From positions 85,585,410 through 85,649,409 of the forward strand of contig NC_030683.2 in assembly GCF_000004195.4 (NCBI RefSeq): 64,000 nt of DNA. The letters run 5' to 3'. The notes under the pieces are model-generated. The model ran no database searches, was not told where the DNA came from, and was given only the letters and a program-made list of their open reading frames with translations. Of the stretch, positions 14,259 through 27,632 are shown piece after piece. The DNA is from Xenopus tropicalis. Taxonomy: Eukaryota > Chordata > Amphibia > Anura > Pipidae. Made by a program: the position numbers and the translations under genes. How positions within the stretch are numbered: position 1 is the stretch's first letter; the number at the start of each line of letters is the position of its first letter.

Positions 14259-17200
14259 TGGCATTTTTTTCTGTTTTTTTCTGACACATTGGAGGAAAGG
14301 AATGTGCCAAATGAAAATGAGCAAGATTAGACATTATTGTGTCATGTTTAATAATCTTTTTTTTTTTTTTTTTCCTGTACCAAATGTGGTATTTTTGTTT
14401 TGGGTTGACATGGCTCATGTGCATTATTGCTAGAGCTGTTTTTTTTTTGTTTTTTTTCTATCAATGTTCATAAAAGCTACCTCTAAACCCGTTTACTACC
14501 AGAGGGGCATACACCATATTGCAAAGCAATATATCATAGGCTCCTCTGGCAGTGTAAGGGTTACTTATGATGTTTTCAGTTGTAAAAGCACGGTTTCGTG
14601 TTAATCTTACGTTATGCTTAATATTTTCATCTCATATTTTACATGCAATTTTGTTGTGGTGTTTATTTTTTTTCTTGTAAGTAAGCTGCATTTATAGCAA
14701 AATATAACAGGTCTAGGGGATAATTTTGTAGATAACCTTGAAGGGGAAGCTAGAGCTGCAAACCATGCATATAACGAATGGATCTGCTTTGCAGGCCTTT
14801 CTGCTGTTTAACTGGTTAAGAGACTGTTTGCTTCTGCCATTTTAATCCCACACAGTGATCCTGATACGGAAACAAAACAGCTCCCCAAATTAGAGAGTTT
14901 TTTTTATGTAGGTCTGAGGGAAGGGTGGGAGGGCAAGTGAAGGAACTGTGATTGAAACTTGAATTTGTTAATAGAAAGTATAGGGTTTTTGTTTTATTCA
15001 TAATGTGAAGGTGATAAAAGTATTAAATCTTTCGGTAGAAAAAATGTTTATTTTTTTTGTGTTCCACAGTCCACCCCAATGCAGTTTTTTGCATTAACAA
15101 AGCTGGCTAACAAGTTTGCAATGAAACAAAGCAAGTTCTTTTTATGTTTCTGGTTGGGCAATATCAAACGCACTAGGTTTAGGAATAGAAGAATGTAAAT
15201 TGGTATTTCCAGAAAAACCTAAGTTTTTTTTCTCCCCATTCCCAGCCCAGCCTTCTCACTCTTGATTACTTGGACATTGGAATGGGTAGACAATATATTG
15301 GAAATGAATGAAACAAGATTTTTGCAAAAGTTGTGATATTTTTGTAATATTTGTTAGTCTTTTTTGTCAGTTTGGGCCTAAATAATTTTTTCTTTTGTAA
15401 TGTGAACAGGACTGTGTGTATGTGTGTCTGTGTGTAAGGTCGGGTGTGTGCTTCACACGTATGGTCCAGCTGTACCTTGCGTGTTCAAGTTTAACAAAAC
15501 TCATACAGTATTGTGCTTAATCGGAAGAGTTGCTTCTGCCTGGCATTGGAATAAGAAAATTGTTAATGGTTTGGGGGGAAAGTCCTGATTATGACATAAT
15601 CCAAATTTATGTCCTCTAATTCTTATCCATATCCAAACTGAGTAGTTTTAAAAGTATTCTAAACTGCCTCAAAAGTTTCATTAAAATGTTCTGTTTATAA
15701 TAGAAAAATTAGATGTGCCATCACAATTGGGATCATTCCCCCCCACACCCAAAACAAAATGGATTACTCTGCAGAGAACACCATAAAACTTGCCAATCCC
15801 TCAAACCATAATTCAATATCTCTCATTCTTGTGCCATACCCACTGTACGTTGTCAGAGAAAAGGCTTGTTAAATCTCTGTGCCTGAATATTTTTTGTTTT
15901 GTTTGTTTTTGTATTGAAATCAACAAAAATAAAAAAAAATAAACAATGCAGGAAAACTGCATCCAGCTACAAAACGTATGTATAAATTTCTGCAGTTTCT
16001 CACGCAATTGTTCCGACTGTAACTGAGCAGCGTGCTTTGGATGTAGCACCAGGGATGGACAATACTGCAAGTAATTCAGTCACTTTACTTCCTTTAACAT
16101 CCCTTATTACACTGAACCAAAAGTTATTAGAGATCGGCTGCCCTTTAATTGGCAAATGATAAGGTATGTATGCACTTATAAGCTCTACATTTGTTTGTTT
16201 AGTTTGAATAGAGCTGAAAGTGCAAATTGATATTAGGTTATGAAATTGGAAACAATTATTGGACCAATTTATTTACTTTATAAATCTGATATATAAAAAA
16301 TGTCTGCTTATAATTAACAGGCTGATTGTCAGTTTATTTTGTTGGTTGAACCACAATTCCTTTTGGCTCAATGCTAAATAAGCGAAGCCAGTGGATGGGA
16401 GCTGTGCTTATCTTACGTTCGTGGCCTTCAGTTCTTTATGCTGCAGCCCTTCTATCCCATTGCTTAAATGTTTCCCAGATTCCCTGCCAATTCTCAGTGC
16501 CTGAATGTTGTCATTGTTAGAAAACCCCATTTTTTATCAAGTTTCAACATCTAATTGGAGACTGTTAATGTTATTTGATGTCACATCAAGAAGGCAAGAC
16601 TAGTGTTAGAGCTACCTACAGGTATATGGGACACAAGATATTTTCAACGTGTTTTGCCTTTAAACTTGGATTCCTTTTAAATTTCTTATTTTGAATGAAA
16701 AATGAAGCCCTGGTTCCATATTACTTTTACTGGTTCTACAGATTTCCTACCAAATTTGGGACGATGACAGAATGTTCATTACTGATAACTGGCCATCACT
16801 GGACTGCAATCCAAAGCAGTCAGTCTGCTCCATAGTCTTAGTTGTACTTCTCATGTAGTGTTATGCATGTGCTCTGAAAGAGACCCGGTTAAACATCATA
16901 ATCTGTCTTTATATAAGTGTATACATATTGTAGCATTGCGGACCAACTGCCCCAAGGGACCTAGCAAATAATCACTTACTTTACAGTTTATTTCCCCTGT
17001 CTCTTTTGTAATTTATTTTTCTCTGTTTTTGTTTTGTTTTGGATTTATTTTTCTGTTCTCCCCAGTTTATTCTGCTAGCCTTCATGTCGTAACAGCACAA
17101 GTGCCAGTCGCAGGCGCTGTCATAAAACGAAGAAATGAATAATAAAGAATATAGTGTTTAATGAATGGATGTTAACCCCTTTTCTGCTGGAGTTTGCAGC

Positions 17201-18702
17201 AATTGCTTTGATGAATCCTCCAGCACTATAGTGGTTACTTTTTAAGTCTACCTCAGCACCCACTGACTATGTTAAAAGGGGTGCCCACTGGTTTTGTTGC
17301 CTAATTTTCTTTTTATATTATTTTTCATTATGGTCTTTCTGTTACATTCTTTTTAGATTTTTTGTTTCTTAATTAAAGCAGCGGCTCATGTGAGCGAATG
17401 TTTATAAGTGCTGTCCTTATTCTGTGATGCAAATTGCATTGTTCTTGCGCACTATTTACTATGTGATCTGTCAGCTCCTAAATTAGCAGTTTCCAAGTCC
17501 AGTTCCCAAAACATTATTCTGAGGATAATCTTCAGATGGCTTCATCCTATCTTAATTTGGATGACCATTCTCACATAGTTCCTTTCATAAACCCAGTTTG
17601 GTGACACAAGGCCAAAGCTGACAATTTAACCTGTAGTGATAATGATGTAGCTTTTCTAGATCCAAACTTCTATACCCAGGATTCTCAGAAGCGTTTTGAA
17701 GATGGTTAAAGGGACAAGTTTATTCCTTAGTGGGCTGCTGGTTTGTTTGACTTTTTGGGGTCAGAAAGTAGAATGTGGCTTTAGTTTTATTTTCAAAAAT
17801 TGCCCTGTTTACAGCAAGAAATTAGATTAAAAAGATGCCAAAAATGATAGTCAGCAGAAGCCCTATTAATTACCTAATAACTAATGACCCAGTGTTGGAA
17901 AAGGGAGTATGGTGTCCCTTTACATTATTCATTTAGTTGTGAAGAAAAATTCTTGAAGAGCAAATTTTCAACCTATAGAACTGCAAAATATTTCTATTTT
18001 TTTACGAAAACATTAATTAAAAAGTAAATGAATAGGTGAGGAGAGCCAGTGCTTTAATGCAATGATATGATTCAGGTTAGACAAAAGCAAACGCAGTTAA
18101 TAGAGACATATCTAAATAGCAATTGCATGTCTGGAAACTTCCTTAGTTGTTTCTAGTTTAAGAAAATCATTGAGAAATATATTATCCCCTCCTTAATTCT
18201 GATATTTACCTTAATGAGCACCGCTGCTTTATCTTCTGTTTTGTTACCCTATGTGCAAGAGCGCTTCCTTTTGAAATTTTTATTTTGTCCTAAAAGAAAC
18301 AAGAAGCAGTAATCTCAAGAGGGCAAAGCTACATTTCTGTCCTTCTCTCCTTTCTGTGCCACCCTCTCCATTCTGTGTAGAAATGCATTTCTTTGTGACT
18401 ACAGTGTTTCCCATTCTCAATATTTCTTGTGGTTTTTTTTTTTTTTGCTTGTTTTATTATCTTTCCCTTTGCCAGAGAAAAAAAATTTGAATAAAATGCT
18501 GCAGGATTTTTTTTCTCTCTACATTGTCACTAAGTGAAGTTTGTGCCTTGTATAGCAAAGAAAATATTTTTTACATCCTACTAACAGTAAAATAAATTTT
18601 TTTGTAGTGGACATTTTTTGTATTTTTATTTATAAGTCTCATAAGGAAAAAATAAAATTAAAAATAGCAATGTTCGGTTGTATACTTTAAATCTGCAGTT
18701 AG

Positions 18703-18708
18703 AATAAA
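18703..18708 (+). terminator. candidate distal poly(A) signal AATAAA
   Basis: AATAAA in TTAGAATAAAGTTAATTCC, the last signal before dense transposon sequence begins. A poly-A tract follows about 50 bases later. Confidence 0.3.
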
Positions 18709-18794
18709 GTTAATTCCATTGTCGTTTTAGTAGTATGGCGTGTTTATTTAAAAAAAAAAAAAAGTCCTTTAAAAGAGGTATAAGTATGTGATCT

Positions 18795-18830
18795 ATTATC
18801 CAGAATGCTTGGCGGATACGGGGTCTTTCT
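18795..18830. mobile_element. remnant of ACAGGTAT-type MITE (family B)
   Basis: TTATCCAGAATGCTTGG ... GGGGTCTTT matches the left part of the elements at 37166 and 47833. It is cut off by the TTAA element starting at 18831, so it was probably the insertion target of that element. Confidence 0.6.
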
Positions 18831-19305
18831 TTAAAGGAGAAAGAATGGTAAAAACTAAGTAAGCTTTATCAGAAAGGTCTATGTAAATACAGCCATAAGC
18901 ACTCACAGAAACGATGCACTGACTTCTCTGAAAAAAGATTAGTTGTGTCTGTAATTCCTGTGCCAGAGACACACAGCTCTCTGTTCTCTGCTCTTTCCTG
19001 CTCCCCCCTCCCTAAAGAATGCTAAGAACTCACCCCCCCCTTACAAATGTGGATCTGAGCCAATCAGCAGGAAGCTGACTCACAGTCTTACTAACTGAGC
19101 ACGCTCAGTTTGGTCTGGGTGTCTGTGCAGGAGTGAGGCATTATGGGAACTTTTTTTTACACAGCTCAGCATTTTTTCTTCCTGTTTGGCTTCAGATCTT
19201 CTGAACGGGAGAAATATGAGGAGACTTAAGGGCACTATTGAGAGAACTGAAGGTATGCCTGCAGCTTGAGATGAACTCTTTACTAGCCTTTCCTTCTCCT
19301 TTTAA
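18831..19305. mobile_element. TTAA-flanked Kolobok/T2-like MITE (family C)
   Basis: Runs from TTAAAGGAGAAAGAATGG to CCTTTCCTTCTCCTTTTAA, so the ends are inverted (AAGGAGAA/TTCTCCTT) and the flanks are TTAA. The interior (TCAGAAAGGTCTATG, a central C-rich and CAGCTC-rich part) matches a very common Xenopus repeat as I remember it. It has no coding capacity. Confidence 0.8.
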
Positions 19306-21602
19306 GCATGTTAACATATCTTTAAAGAAAAATATACCCCCCCCCCCCTTTTTGACATGAGCTCCTCCAGGTAGGCTTATATTGAAAAAGTGCATAAACA
19401 CTAATAGTTATACCTGTATAAAAACAAAATACATTTATATGTGTTTCCACATATTGACAGGAAACCACGATACTTAAAGGATCCAGGGCCAGAACCAGGG
19501 GTAGGCTGTGGGGATGGGCGGCACTGATTAAAACTATTTCCTAACTTTCCTAATACACTAAATACCCAGGTAGAATCTGTACAGCACCTACAATGCATGC
19601 AAAGATCCAGTTGCCAAACAAGTGGATCTTTCACCTCGAGGTGGCCAATATCACACTGATCTGATCATTTGGCTCTCAGGCAAACTATTGCATTATAATT
19701 GCTGCAAATGTAGGCCAAACTACGAGCACATCAACACTCGGGCATATTTATCATGCTGTGTAAAAAGTGAAGTGAAACATTGTGATGTGGTTCAATTTAC
19801 CCTTGTGGGGCACCCACTCATATTTATATGAGTGGGAGCCATGGCTAATCTAACAAAGTAACTTTAAACGCTATAATGAAAGAGTGCCCCCCACCCCGTG
19901 ACCAATGAGAACTTGTTGCTGGATATTCGTACAAAATAACTTTTGACACACATAGGAATCCCATGCTTTATCAATACCTTCTGAGTATTCTCACACCTTC
20001 CACTATTTAAAAAAAAAAATAATACATCTAAAGAGATTATTTGCAAGGGAAATAATCTTAACCCCATGTCAGTTAACATCCTGAACAGTGTATCATATAG
20101 CAGTTAGGCAGGTTTCAATTAGATAATAATGTTGAACTCAATGGATGTGTGTCTTAATTCAACCCAGATTACTATGTTACATTGCTAAATCCTGCTGGGA
20201 TCTGTTCTGTATGCACTGAGTGCTTAGTCCAGTGACTGTTAGTAAATGTCACCCATGTGATATTTTTTTTTTTTTTTGCTGTGGTATGCATTTCTTCTCC
20301 ATGCCTCAAAATATAAATAAATAATACAATTTTCTAATCAAATATTTGATAAACTGTGCAATTTTCTGTGCTTTTGTATACCCCAGGCCCATAATATGTG
20401 CCAGTTCAGATAATTCTTTGGGCAGATGCTACATGGGCATCACAATAATAAAGGATAATATCATGGACCTCTTCAACAGATGGTATTCTGAGGAGAGAGT
20501 TTTAACTGCGATCTGGAAAAAGATGCATTTTTAAAACTGCTACACCCGAAAATAATGATATTCTTTGTTTAATGTAGAAGCACTAAACCAGGCATCACTT
20601 TAGTAAATTTAACATCTGGTAACCCAGACTAACCTTTTTTTTTTTTTTATGCCCACCCAAAAGCATCATGACCAACTGGAACATGCTTAACCATTCGATG
20701 ACTGTAGATATCAGCTGCAGAAATTCCTTTGCAATACTGAGATGCCTGTCTGCCAACAAAATGCATACCTTGGGCCATTCACAGATGCCAAAAACTAATA
20801 GCAGCCATTTACACACTGAATACATACACTGTTCTACCATAACAAAGCATGTGTAGGGGGGCTAACATTCCCCATAGCCCTGTCTGTTGAAAGCATGGCC
20901 TTTAGATTTCTCTGGACATAGCAGATATCCATCACAAGTCATTTTAATGAGAGGTAGGAATCTGTCCACCTGTCTCATACTGGTTCTGTCGGACAGAGAC
21001 TCACAATTTCAGGTAGGGTATAAGCTGGGATGGAAGAGATCAGAGGCTTTCACCAAAGCTGTGCAAGACAGGTTCTGCCTTTGGATGGATGTGAAAGGAA
21101 AAGGCTTGAAGAGCTAGAAAGGTCATAGTGGGGGATGACCTGCTAATGTATGAAAGGCCTTTGTCAGGAGTCCAGGGGCTTGTATCTGTGCTTGCTCTCT
21201 GACCCAGATATAATCTTCTGGATGGGAAGGGGTCTTCTCACAGAGAAGTTTTCAAAGCCAAACAATGCCTCTATGCCCTTTATTATGTTGTATTTAGACA
21301 GCATGGGATGTAGAGGGGGATGGGCACTCCATGCAGTTGGGGAAATGTTTTCACTCTGCTATGACATGTTTTTATCTAAAAATTGATACATTTATTCCTT
21401 TTTGATGTTGTTGCTAGAGTGGAAATATATATAGCTAAGTGGTTTGATGCATGCAAGGGAAAAAATATATATCTAAAGCTGGTGCGCACCAAGTTACTAG
21501 TTTGTTCCCATGCACCATGAAAAGCAAGCACTACATTAAATATTTATAAAAAAAAAGTATTTGGGAGCTGCCTTTGGATCTGGCTAGGTATGCCCCCTCA
21601 CC
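19306..21602. other. intergenic, no gene recognised
   Basis: AT-rich DNA with a poly-C/T tract near 19335-19355 and poly-T near 20264-20280 and 20637-20650. It contains a short LINE 3' tail (20105-20183, listed separately). Short open frames here have no family resemblance or splice context. Confidence 0.5.
20105..20183 (+). mobile_element. L2/CR1-like LINE 3' end
   Basis: The text around TTGAACTCAATGGATGTGTG and TTCAACCCAGATTACTATGTTAC is the same 3' tail seen in inverse orientation at 53643-53700 below the LINE RT fragment. This ties the two as one family. Only the tail is present. Confidence 0.65.
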
Positions 21603-22028
21603 TTAAAGGAACAATAACACCAAAAAATGAAAGAGCTTTACAGTAATACAAATATAATGCACTGTTGCCCTGCACTGGTAAAACTGGTGTGTTTGCTACA
21701 GTAACACTACTATAATTTATATAATAAGCTGCTGTGTAGCCATGGGGGCAGCCATTCAAGCTGGAAAAAAGGAGAAAAGGCACAGGTTACATAGCAGATA
21801 ACAGATAAGTTCTGTAGAATACAATAGTGTTTTATCTGTTATCTGCTATGTAACCTGTGCCTTTTCTCCTTTGAATGGCTGCGTCCATGGCTACATAGCA
21901 GCTTATTTATATAAATTATAGTAGACTTTATGAAGTAAACACACAACTTTTACCAGTGCAGGGCAGCAGCACATTATATTTTAGTTACTTTTATACACTT
22001 TCATTTTTTGGTGTTACTGTTCCTTTAA
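21603..22028. mobile_element. intact TTAA-flanked foldback MITE (family A)
   Basis: From TTAAAGGAACAATAACACC to GGTGTTACTGTTCCTTTAA. The whole 426 bp folds on itself: the left arm (GCACTGTTGCCCTGCACTGG, AGCTGCTGTGTAGCCATGG, CACAGGTTACATAGCAGATA) recurs inverted in the right arm. This is a Kolobok/T2-type non-autonomous element by TTAA target and ends. Diverged copies are at 11670 and about 42905. Confidence 0.88.
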
Positions 22029-24160
22029 ATAACCTTTGCACATTGTCCTCTTGCAGACTGTGCTAAAATCAGCTTTAAGTTTGCCTTAACATAGGTTAAA
22101 TGTGTAAGAGCAAAAACTTCATTTATTTTCTGGACATTACCCCATTACTTTGGAACATTGCCACATTGCTTCCCAAAGCATGCCAGGCAGTTTTATCATC
22201 ATGTTTGGTAGCCTATGCAATAAGCTGAATCCTTGGCTACAAGGGCAACATCCTGGGGTGCTGCATAGTTATGTCGGCCTGCACCTTATTCAGAAGCCAC
22301 AAGGCCATAATATAGCTTTTTGTTGGATATGTTACTACTACCTACATCTGACAAATGGTAGTAACAGCAGTACCAGGCACCATTTCAGCAAACTGGGTGT
22401 GACTGGGCATGTTATTTAGTAACTTGGTCACAAAAAATGACAGCTTGGCAGTGCCATGACTTTGTCCAGTCTGTACTGTTAATAAATATTGTCTATTATG
22501 TTAATAGAATAGCAAATACAAAGCTCTACACCTACTTGAGAGCATGTGCTTTAATTTTAAAGCATTTTTATGCTCCCTCTTTTACACTGGGTTATGCTGG
22601 CTTTTATTACTCCACCAAAAACTATTGTTTGCATTGCTAAAGAAAATGAAATTCTAAGCAACATTCCAATGCATCTTTTACACTTCTGCAATCCGTTCAT
22701 TATTTTTTTTTGCCATTTTAAAGCTATTTGAAAATGCAATATCAGTCTGTCTGTTTTATATTCTCTGCACTCCTGGCTCTGGCTGAAATGATGTTGCATG
22801 CCAGCTGATGAAAAGACCTAGAGAACTGACTTCTATTGCATTGTTTTAGGAGTCAGACCCAGAAAGATAAACAAACAATGCTTTTTTAACCTCAATTACA
22901 TTTAATAATAACTTTAAAACCATTTAGGCTAGTGTCACATGGCCCGCATTTTACCGCAGGCCGAGAATCAGCCCCTACTTGGCTCCAACCTACTACCTTG
23001 CCTACACCTGGAAGCATTGTCTCCGCCTAGGTACAGGCAGAAATGGCAGATATTGGCTGTGAAATGCGAACTCTTGTGTTTGACAATATTTACTGTCTCT
23101 GCTTGCACCTGGATGGAGACAGTGCTTCCCGGTGCAGGCTAGTTAGGAGGCTGGTGCTGGTATAGGGGCTAATTCTTGACCTGTTTTTCTGCAGGCCGAA
23201 ATATCTTTAGTTAGTAATTCATACAGGCCATTGTCTTTGGACACCAAAGAAGTGGAAATTGGTGTCATAAAGTATTGCCTAAAAATGTTGTCACATAACA
23301 GAAAAACTCAAGCTTTGGGTTTAGACATGAGACAGCGCTGCATCATTCCAAAAACAGTATCTGTGATTAATATTAGCTATGGAGACACAATAAAACATGT
23401 AGCGTTTGTGGCTATAACCTGTTGGGAAAAGACAAGTAGCAATACATGTACACTTGCTGTATGTGACTGTACACCTATTGCATCCATGCCTTCAGCTTTA
23501 AAGCTTTAGTGACCTCGCACAAGGGGGGTGATCCTGTCTTCTGTGCATATTGTATTGTTTGGATGCCCATAAAGGTCTTCTGCAGAAAAGTCATCATCTC
23601 CCATTTATCCTACACTAACAAAGGTGCCTTCATTTGTGTGTATAGACCCTTAGGAATCAATGAACCATGCTGACCCTGTGGGAAATGTCTTGTTGACTTT
23701 AACAAAAAAAAAAAAACTGTACAGAATGCATTATAGTATATTGGCTCAGAGGAGTCACCATAAAGGAAAACATACAGATAAAATGTTATCCAAAATGTAA
23801 GATCTTGGAAACAATTATTCAGAATCTCTAATGCCTGCATTATGTTTTAAGTCATTGCCAAATATGTGATGTCTGCATTAAGTCTGAATGGCTTGTAACA
23901 CCAAAGATCTTGGATTATCTGATGTGGAACCTTCATTTGTAGAACCCTGGTCATTAAAGTGGCAAAATGGGGGATTAAGAAAAAACCATTGTGAATCTGC
24001 ACTGATCTAAATATGGCCTTGTGTGGTGCAATTCATCATAAGTCCTCCACCAGTGATGAGTGAACTCGCAGCGTGTACAAACCACAACATTTTACTGAAA
24101 TTTATTGGAGTCAAAGGGCAGGCAACATTACATTGCAGTAAAAAGTGTTTTTAGCTCTGC
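22029..24160. other. intergenic, contains a foldback MITE
   Basis: No coding exon recognised. The part 22925-23200 is listed separately. The rest is AT-rich. Confidence 0.5.
22925..23200. mobile_element. foldback MITE, unclassified
   Basis: The left part (GCAGGCCGAGAATCAGCCCC and CACCTGGAAGCATTGTCTCC) pairs with the right part (GGAGACAGTGCTTCCCGGTG, GGGGCTAATTCTTGACC and TGCAGGCCGA), giving an imperfect foldback of about 270 bp with a short centre. The target duplication is not clear. No coding capacity. Confidence 0.65.
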
Positions 24161-24165
24161 AATAT

Positions 24166-24166
24166 A

Positions 24167-24200
<34 letters not shown>
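24166..24200. repeat. (TA)n microsatellite
   Basis: About 16 TA dinucleotides. It directly abuts a retroelement-like tail on the minus strand (24205-24320). Confidence 0.9.
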
Positions 24201-24204
<4 letters not shown>

Positions 24205-24205
<1 letters not shown>

Positions 24206-24320
24206 CAAAATTGTTTCACGACTGGCACACCCTATGTAAAAAATTACAACTTTATTGTGAACACATTGCACAAAAGTAGTCCAACGTTTCGGTCCTTGAC
24301 AGGACCCTACATTGTTTGAG
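24205..24320 (-). mobile_element. short retroelement-like tail with GAAACGTTGG core
   Basis: On the minus strand a small hairpin (GGTCC TGTCAA GGACC) is followed by GAAACGTTGGAC and, about 30 bases later, by AATAAA. The same order is seen at 26112, 46676 and 50546. The family is not identified; Penelope-like or related elements with hammerhead-type ends are one possibility. Confidence 0.45.
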
Positions 24321-24589
24321 AAGCTCCTTTCCACTATGCTACAACTGTTTAATAGGTAATAAAAGCACCTGTGTTGTCAATTTCTTCTAACATGGCACCC
24401 ACACAGCTCCTTCAACAGACAGGGGAGGGGCTGGGGAAGCCTCCAATCCCATTGTTGGATGGGGAAGGCTAGCAGTGGATAATAATGACATCTACAATTT
24501 TTATCTGATAAAACATCTAGGCAATATCCTATAGCATGATAAAGTTCATTATGCCCTCCATAGACTGGAAAATGTGACCAAATCATCCT

Positions 24590-24850
24590 TTAAAGGAGAA
24601 CTATCACCACTATAAAATGTCCGCTAAACTATAGTATAAATGTGTTTCACACTCTTCCTTAAGACTGTTTATATAGAGAATAATACCCCCTATTGTAAAA
24701 TATAAGAATCTTATAAGTCACAGAGGAGTTCCATGACCGTATAAAAGCATAAGGCCAATGGCTGAGTACAGGGGGTACTTTATTATGATACACAAGTTTC
24801 AGTAAGTCATGGAAAAAAAATGACATTACTAAGCACTGATTATAAGGATA
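24590..24850. mobile_element. probable TTAA-type MITE remnant
   Basis: Starts TTTAAAGGAGAACTATCACC, the typical left end of Xenopus TTAA elements. The right end is not clear. Intergenic DNA follows to 26100 without a recognisable gene. Confidence 0.45.
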
Positions 24851-26111
24851 TCTTACAAGATATTCATGGCTTTTGTGTAATATATATTTATTTTGGTGTT
24901 TTGCAACCTAATTTTTCCCAGCTACGAACAACTCAGCCACTGACAAATTTTTACCTGCTCTAACTGGCTGATTACAACATAGGTAACCAATTTGCAATGC
25001 ACTCCTGACAAACCGTAAGGCTAGAAAAGGAAAAAGGTTGATCAAGGAAACACACACATTTATATCCGAATAGCCAGACCAACTAGTTTCCTAATATTCC
25101 CATAGGAGCACAGGTGGCCATGTCAGAAGGACCCTTAGCAGATAGCCACCTTATCATCGGGCTATCAAATAGTCTATATTTGTTTGCCCATTCTTTTAAA
25201 GGGTACAGCAACTGTTATGTATGGTTTTGAAAAAATTTTAATTTTCTATAACAATATAGTGACCAGAGGGCACATTTTGCTCTAAAACTGATAAGCTCTC
25301 TTTATTAAAGAAAACATGGAAACCCCCACTTTAATTATTATTATTATAATATGTAGCATTTGTAGAAAAAGAAATGGCCTGTGAAGCCTTTGTATAAATC
25401 GGGAACAGGAGAACAAGTTCAGCTTTGTAAGTGTTATCCCATAAAAGTAGAAAATGTAATAATTCCTGCAACAATACACATAAAACGGTGGTTGTGGATA
25501 TTACTTTTTTTAGGGAGAACCTAATTTGAATTTATTATCATATTCTAATGAATGTGTAATAAACAGGGACATGGTAATAGCCCTTACACCCTCCCTACTC
25601 TAGCTAGTATTGCAACAACATCAGGAGAGCCACAGGTTGCAGAACCCTGTTCCAGGGATTGCTTGCTGTCAAATATCATAGCAATAACCTATAGAAATCT
25701 ATAGGCTGAGCCTATAGAGAATGGCGAGTACATAATAAATTCTGAATGAAAAAGCCTCTAGGTGGAAAGGCTCCAGGAATAGAAAGTGGGACTTGCACGT
25801 GACTAAAGCAGCAAATCACCCAACATACCTTCAACCATAAGATGGACTCCCTGCGGGTAAAACTGCCCAAGCAAATACTGTAGGTACTTACAAGGATGCT
25901 GCGTGGCCCTCTTCAACCACCAGAATCCTTCAAGAAAATGTTGCTGTCAGGGGCATAGCCAAAGTTATCATTCTGAAACCACCCCTGAACCGGGCATCTT
26001 TGCCTTAGAATGACCACTGTATAAAAGAACTAAGGGGTATTTCTATAAAATGAGAGGTCACCCTTTGATAAATGTGTCATGAAATATCTAATATAAATAT
26101 ATACAGGTATA

Positions 26112-26166
26112 TCCTTGAGAATGGTCCCCAGGTGGAACTGAAACGTTGGCCACGTTGTAATAAAAT
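26112..26166 (+). mobile_element. short retroelement-like tail with GAAACGTTGG core
   Basis: CTTGAGAA, a hairpin-capable segment, GAAACGTTGGCC and then AATAAA at 26159-26164. Same layout as the minus-strand copy at 24205-24320. Confidence 0.45.
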
Positions 26167-26258
26167 ATATATTTTTTTAATTATAAGAGTGCTGATCCAT
26201 TGCGATTAACTACATGTATTTTAGTAGTGCACCTCACAGAATATTGAGTGCTGGCATA

Positions 26259-26282
26259 CTATATATATATATATATATATAA
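26259..26282. repeat. (TA)n microsatellite
   Basis: A run of TA dinucleotides with no feature attached. Confidence 0.85.
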
Positions 26283-26399
26283 GCCATTATGTTGTGTATC
26301 CGTTTAGGCAAAAGGTGGAAGAAAACAGAACTGCCATGAATCTGCTGCTGCAATACTGTGATCTCACACCCTTATACAGAAGCTGTAGTTCGGGGTTGT

Positions 26400-26690
26400 T
26401 TAATTTGTAAGACAGTAATCTCCCCCAGAGAAGCTGAGCTAGCGGCTCTTCCATTCAGAGTGAACTTGCTCATTTAAACCTGAGTACGGAGCACTTTGAA
26501 CCCCTGCTGTGTTAATTATCCCATAGTTCCAGCTGATTGCAGTACACTAAGTTTAAGGCTTTCGTTATTTATTTACTGACTACATTAACTGAGGCGCCTC
26601 CCCTGCTCTCATCTGCCTCATATACAACAAACTGTGCAATGCTAAAGGAAAATGAAGGTTAAAACGCAGCACGCGGTTATTATTAATTAT
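26400..26690. promoter_or_regulatory. candidate conserved non-coding element, intergenic
   Basis: About 290 bp of non-repetitive, more balanced composition with GTTAATTATCCCATAG, GAGGCGCCTCCCC and CAGCACGCGGTTATTATT words. It lies about 7.7 kb beyond the last zbtb16 poly(A) candidate. There is no coding frame with splice sites. This is inference from texture only. Confidence 0.25.
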
Positions 26691-27632
26691 AGTTCTTGTT
26701 GATTTTAAAGAGCAAGGCATGTTTTGTAAAAAGGTGCATACTTTTTAAACTTGTATCTTCAATATATCCTACTGTATGATTTATTTTGTTTAGGTTAGTA
26801 TATAGAAACAAAATGTATTGTTTTACATCTGTAATACAGTGGGGCCAGTTCAGGGAAAATATTATTCTTGTACAGCTGCACAATTACAATACAGAGGCCT
26901 GTTCTCCTGTCTCCCGTCCAAGAATTGGTGGGGGTGCATATTGCACAGGAACCTAGAGATCAATAACCTAGTTGGACTGTGATGGTATATAGAGCAATGG
27001 TCCTGCCCATTTTGTCATGGGGCATTGGCTGAACCTACTCACCCACTGCTACTTGGAGTCCCCCTCATACCTCTCATACACTCTGTCTTGGGAAGACAGG
27101 ACAGGTTTAGCAACAGCTAAAACTTACCCATGCCTTTATCTTGTCCTGCTTAGACTTATGCAACCTCATACAAAGTGATCTCAAACCTCTTTCCTGCAAT
27201 CAATTTTAAACTCTGCAACTAGAATCCTTCTGCACTCTCCTAAGAGGATACCTATTCATCCCCTGGTAAAATCTTTATTATGGCTACCTGTGAGGAAAAG
27301 GTACACCTAAAGCATAAAGTTGTCTGTTTTAGTAGATCTCTGCTAAAGGTCCCGAATATAGGCAAACAACGATCTTTATAAAATGTTTTGTGCCATTGGG
27401 TGTTTACGAGTTACATAATCCCCGTGAATAAGGCTTTAGCCAGTGACAGGTAATTATTGCAGTCTGTGCTGAAACAAGGATTGATAGGAGGAAGTGAAGG
27501 GACTGCAGCACTGATGAAGGAATTAGACATAGTCTTCCCCTGATCCATTTTCATCTGTATGGGGTCTGGACCACGTGAGGCCTTGAAACCCTAGAAGGTG
27601 AACCTTAAATTCCCTAAGCTGTCTCCAAATGG

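Larger units (their letters stand above)
12804..18708 (+). other. zbtb16: probable zbtb16 3' UTR (end uncertain)
   Basis: Sequence after the zbtb16 stop is T-rich and almost free of recognisable transposons up to about 18.7 kb, unlike the repeat-packed DNA beyond, which suits a long 3' UTR. Candidate poly(A) signals AATAAA are at 14253-14258 (followed by a T-rich downstream element), 17141-17146 and 18703-18708. Poly-T runs occur near 14359-14375 and 18430-18445. Which signal is used cannot be decided from sequence. There is no other reading frame of note. Confidence 0.5.
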
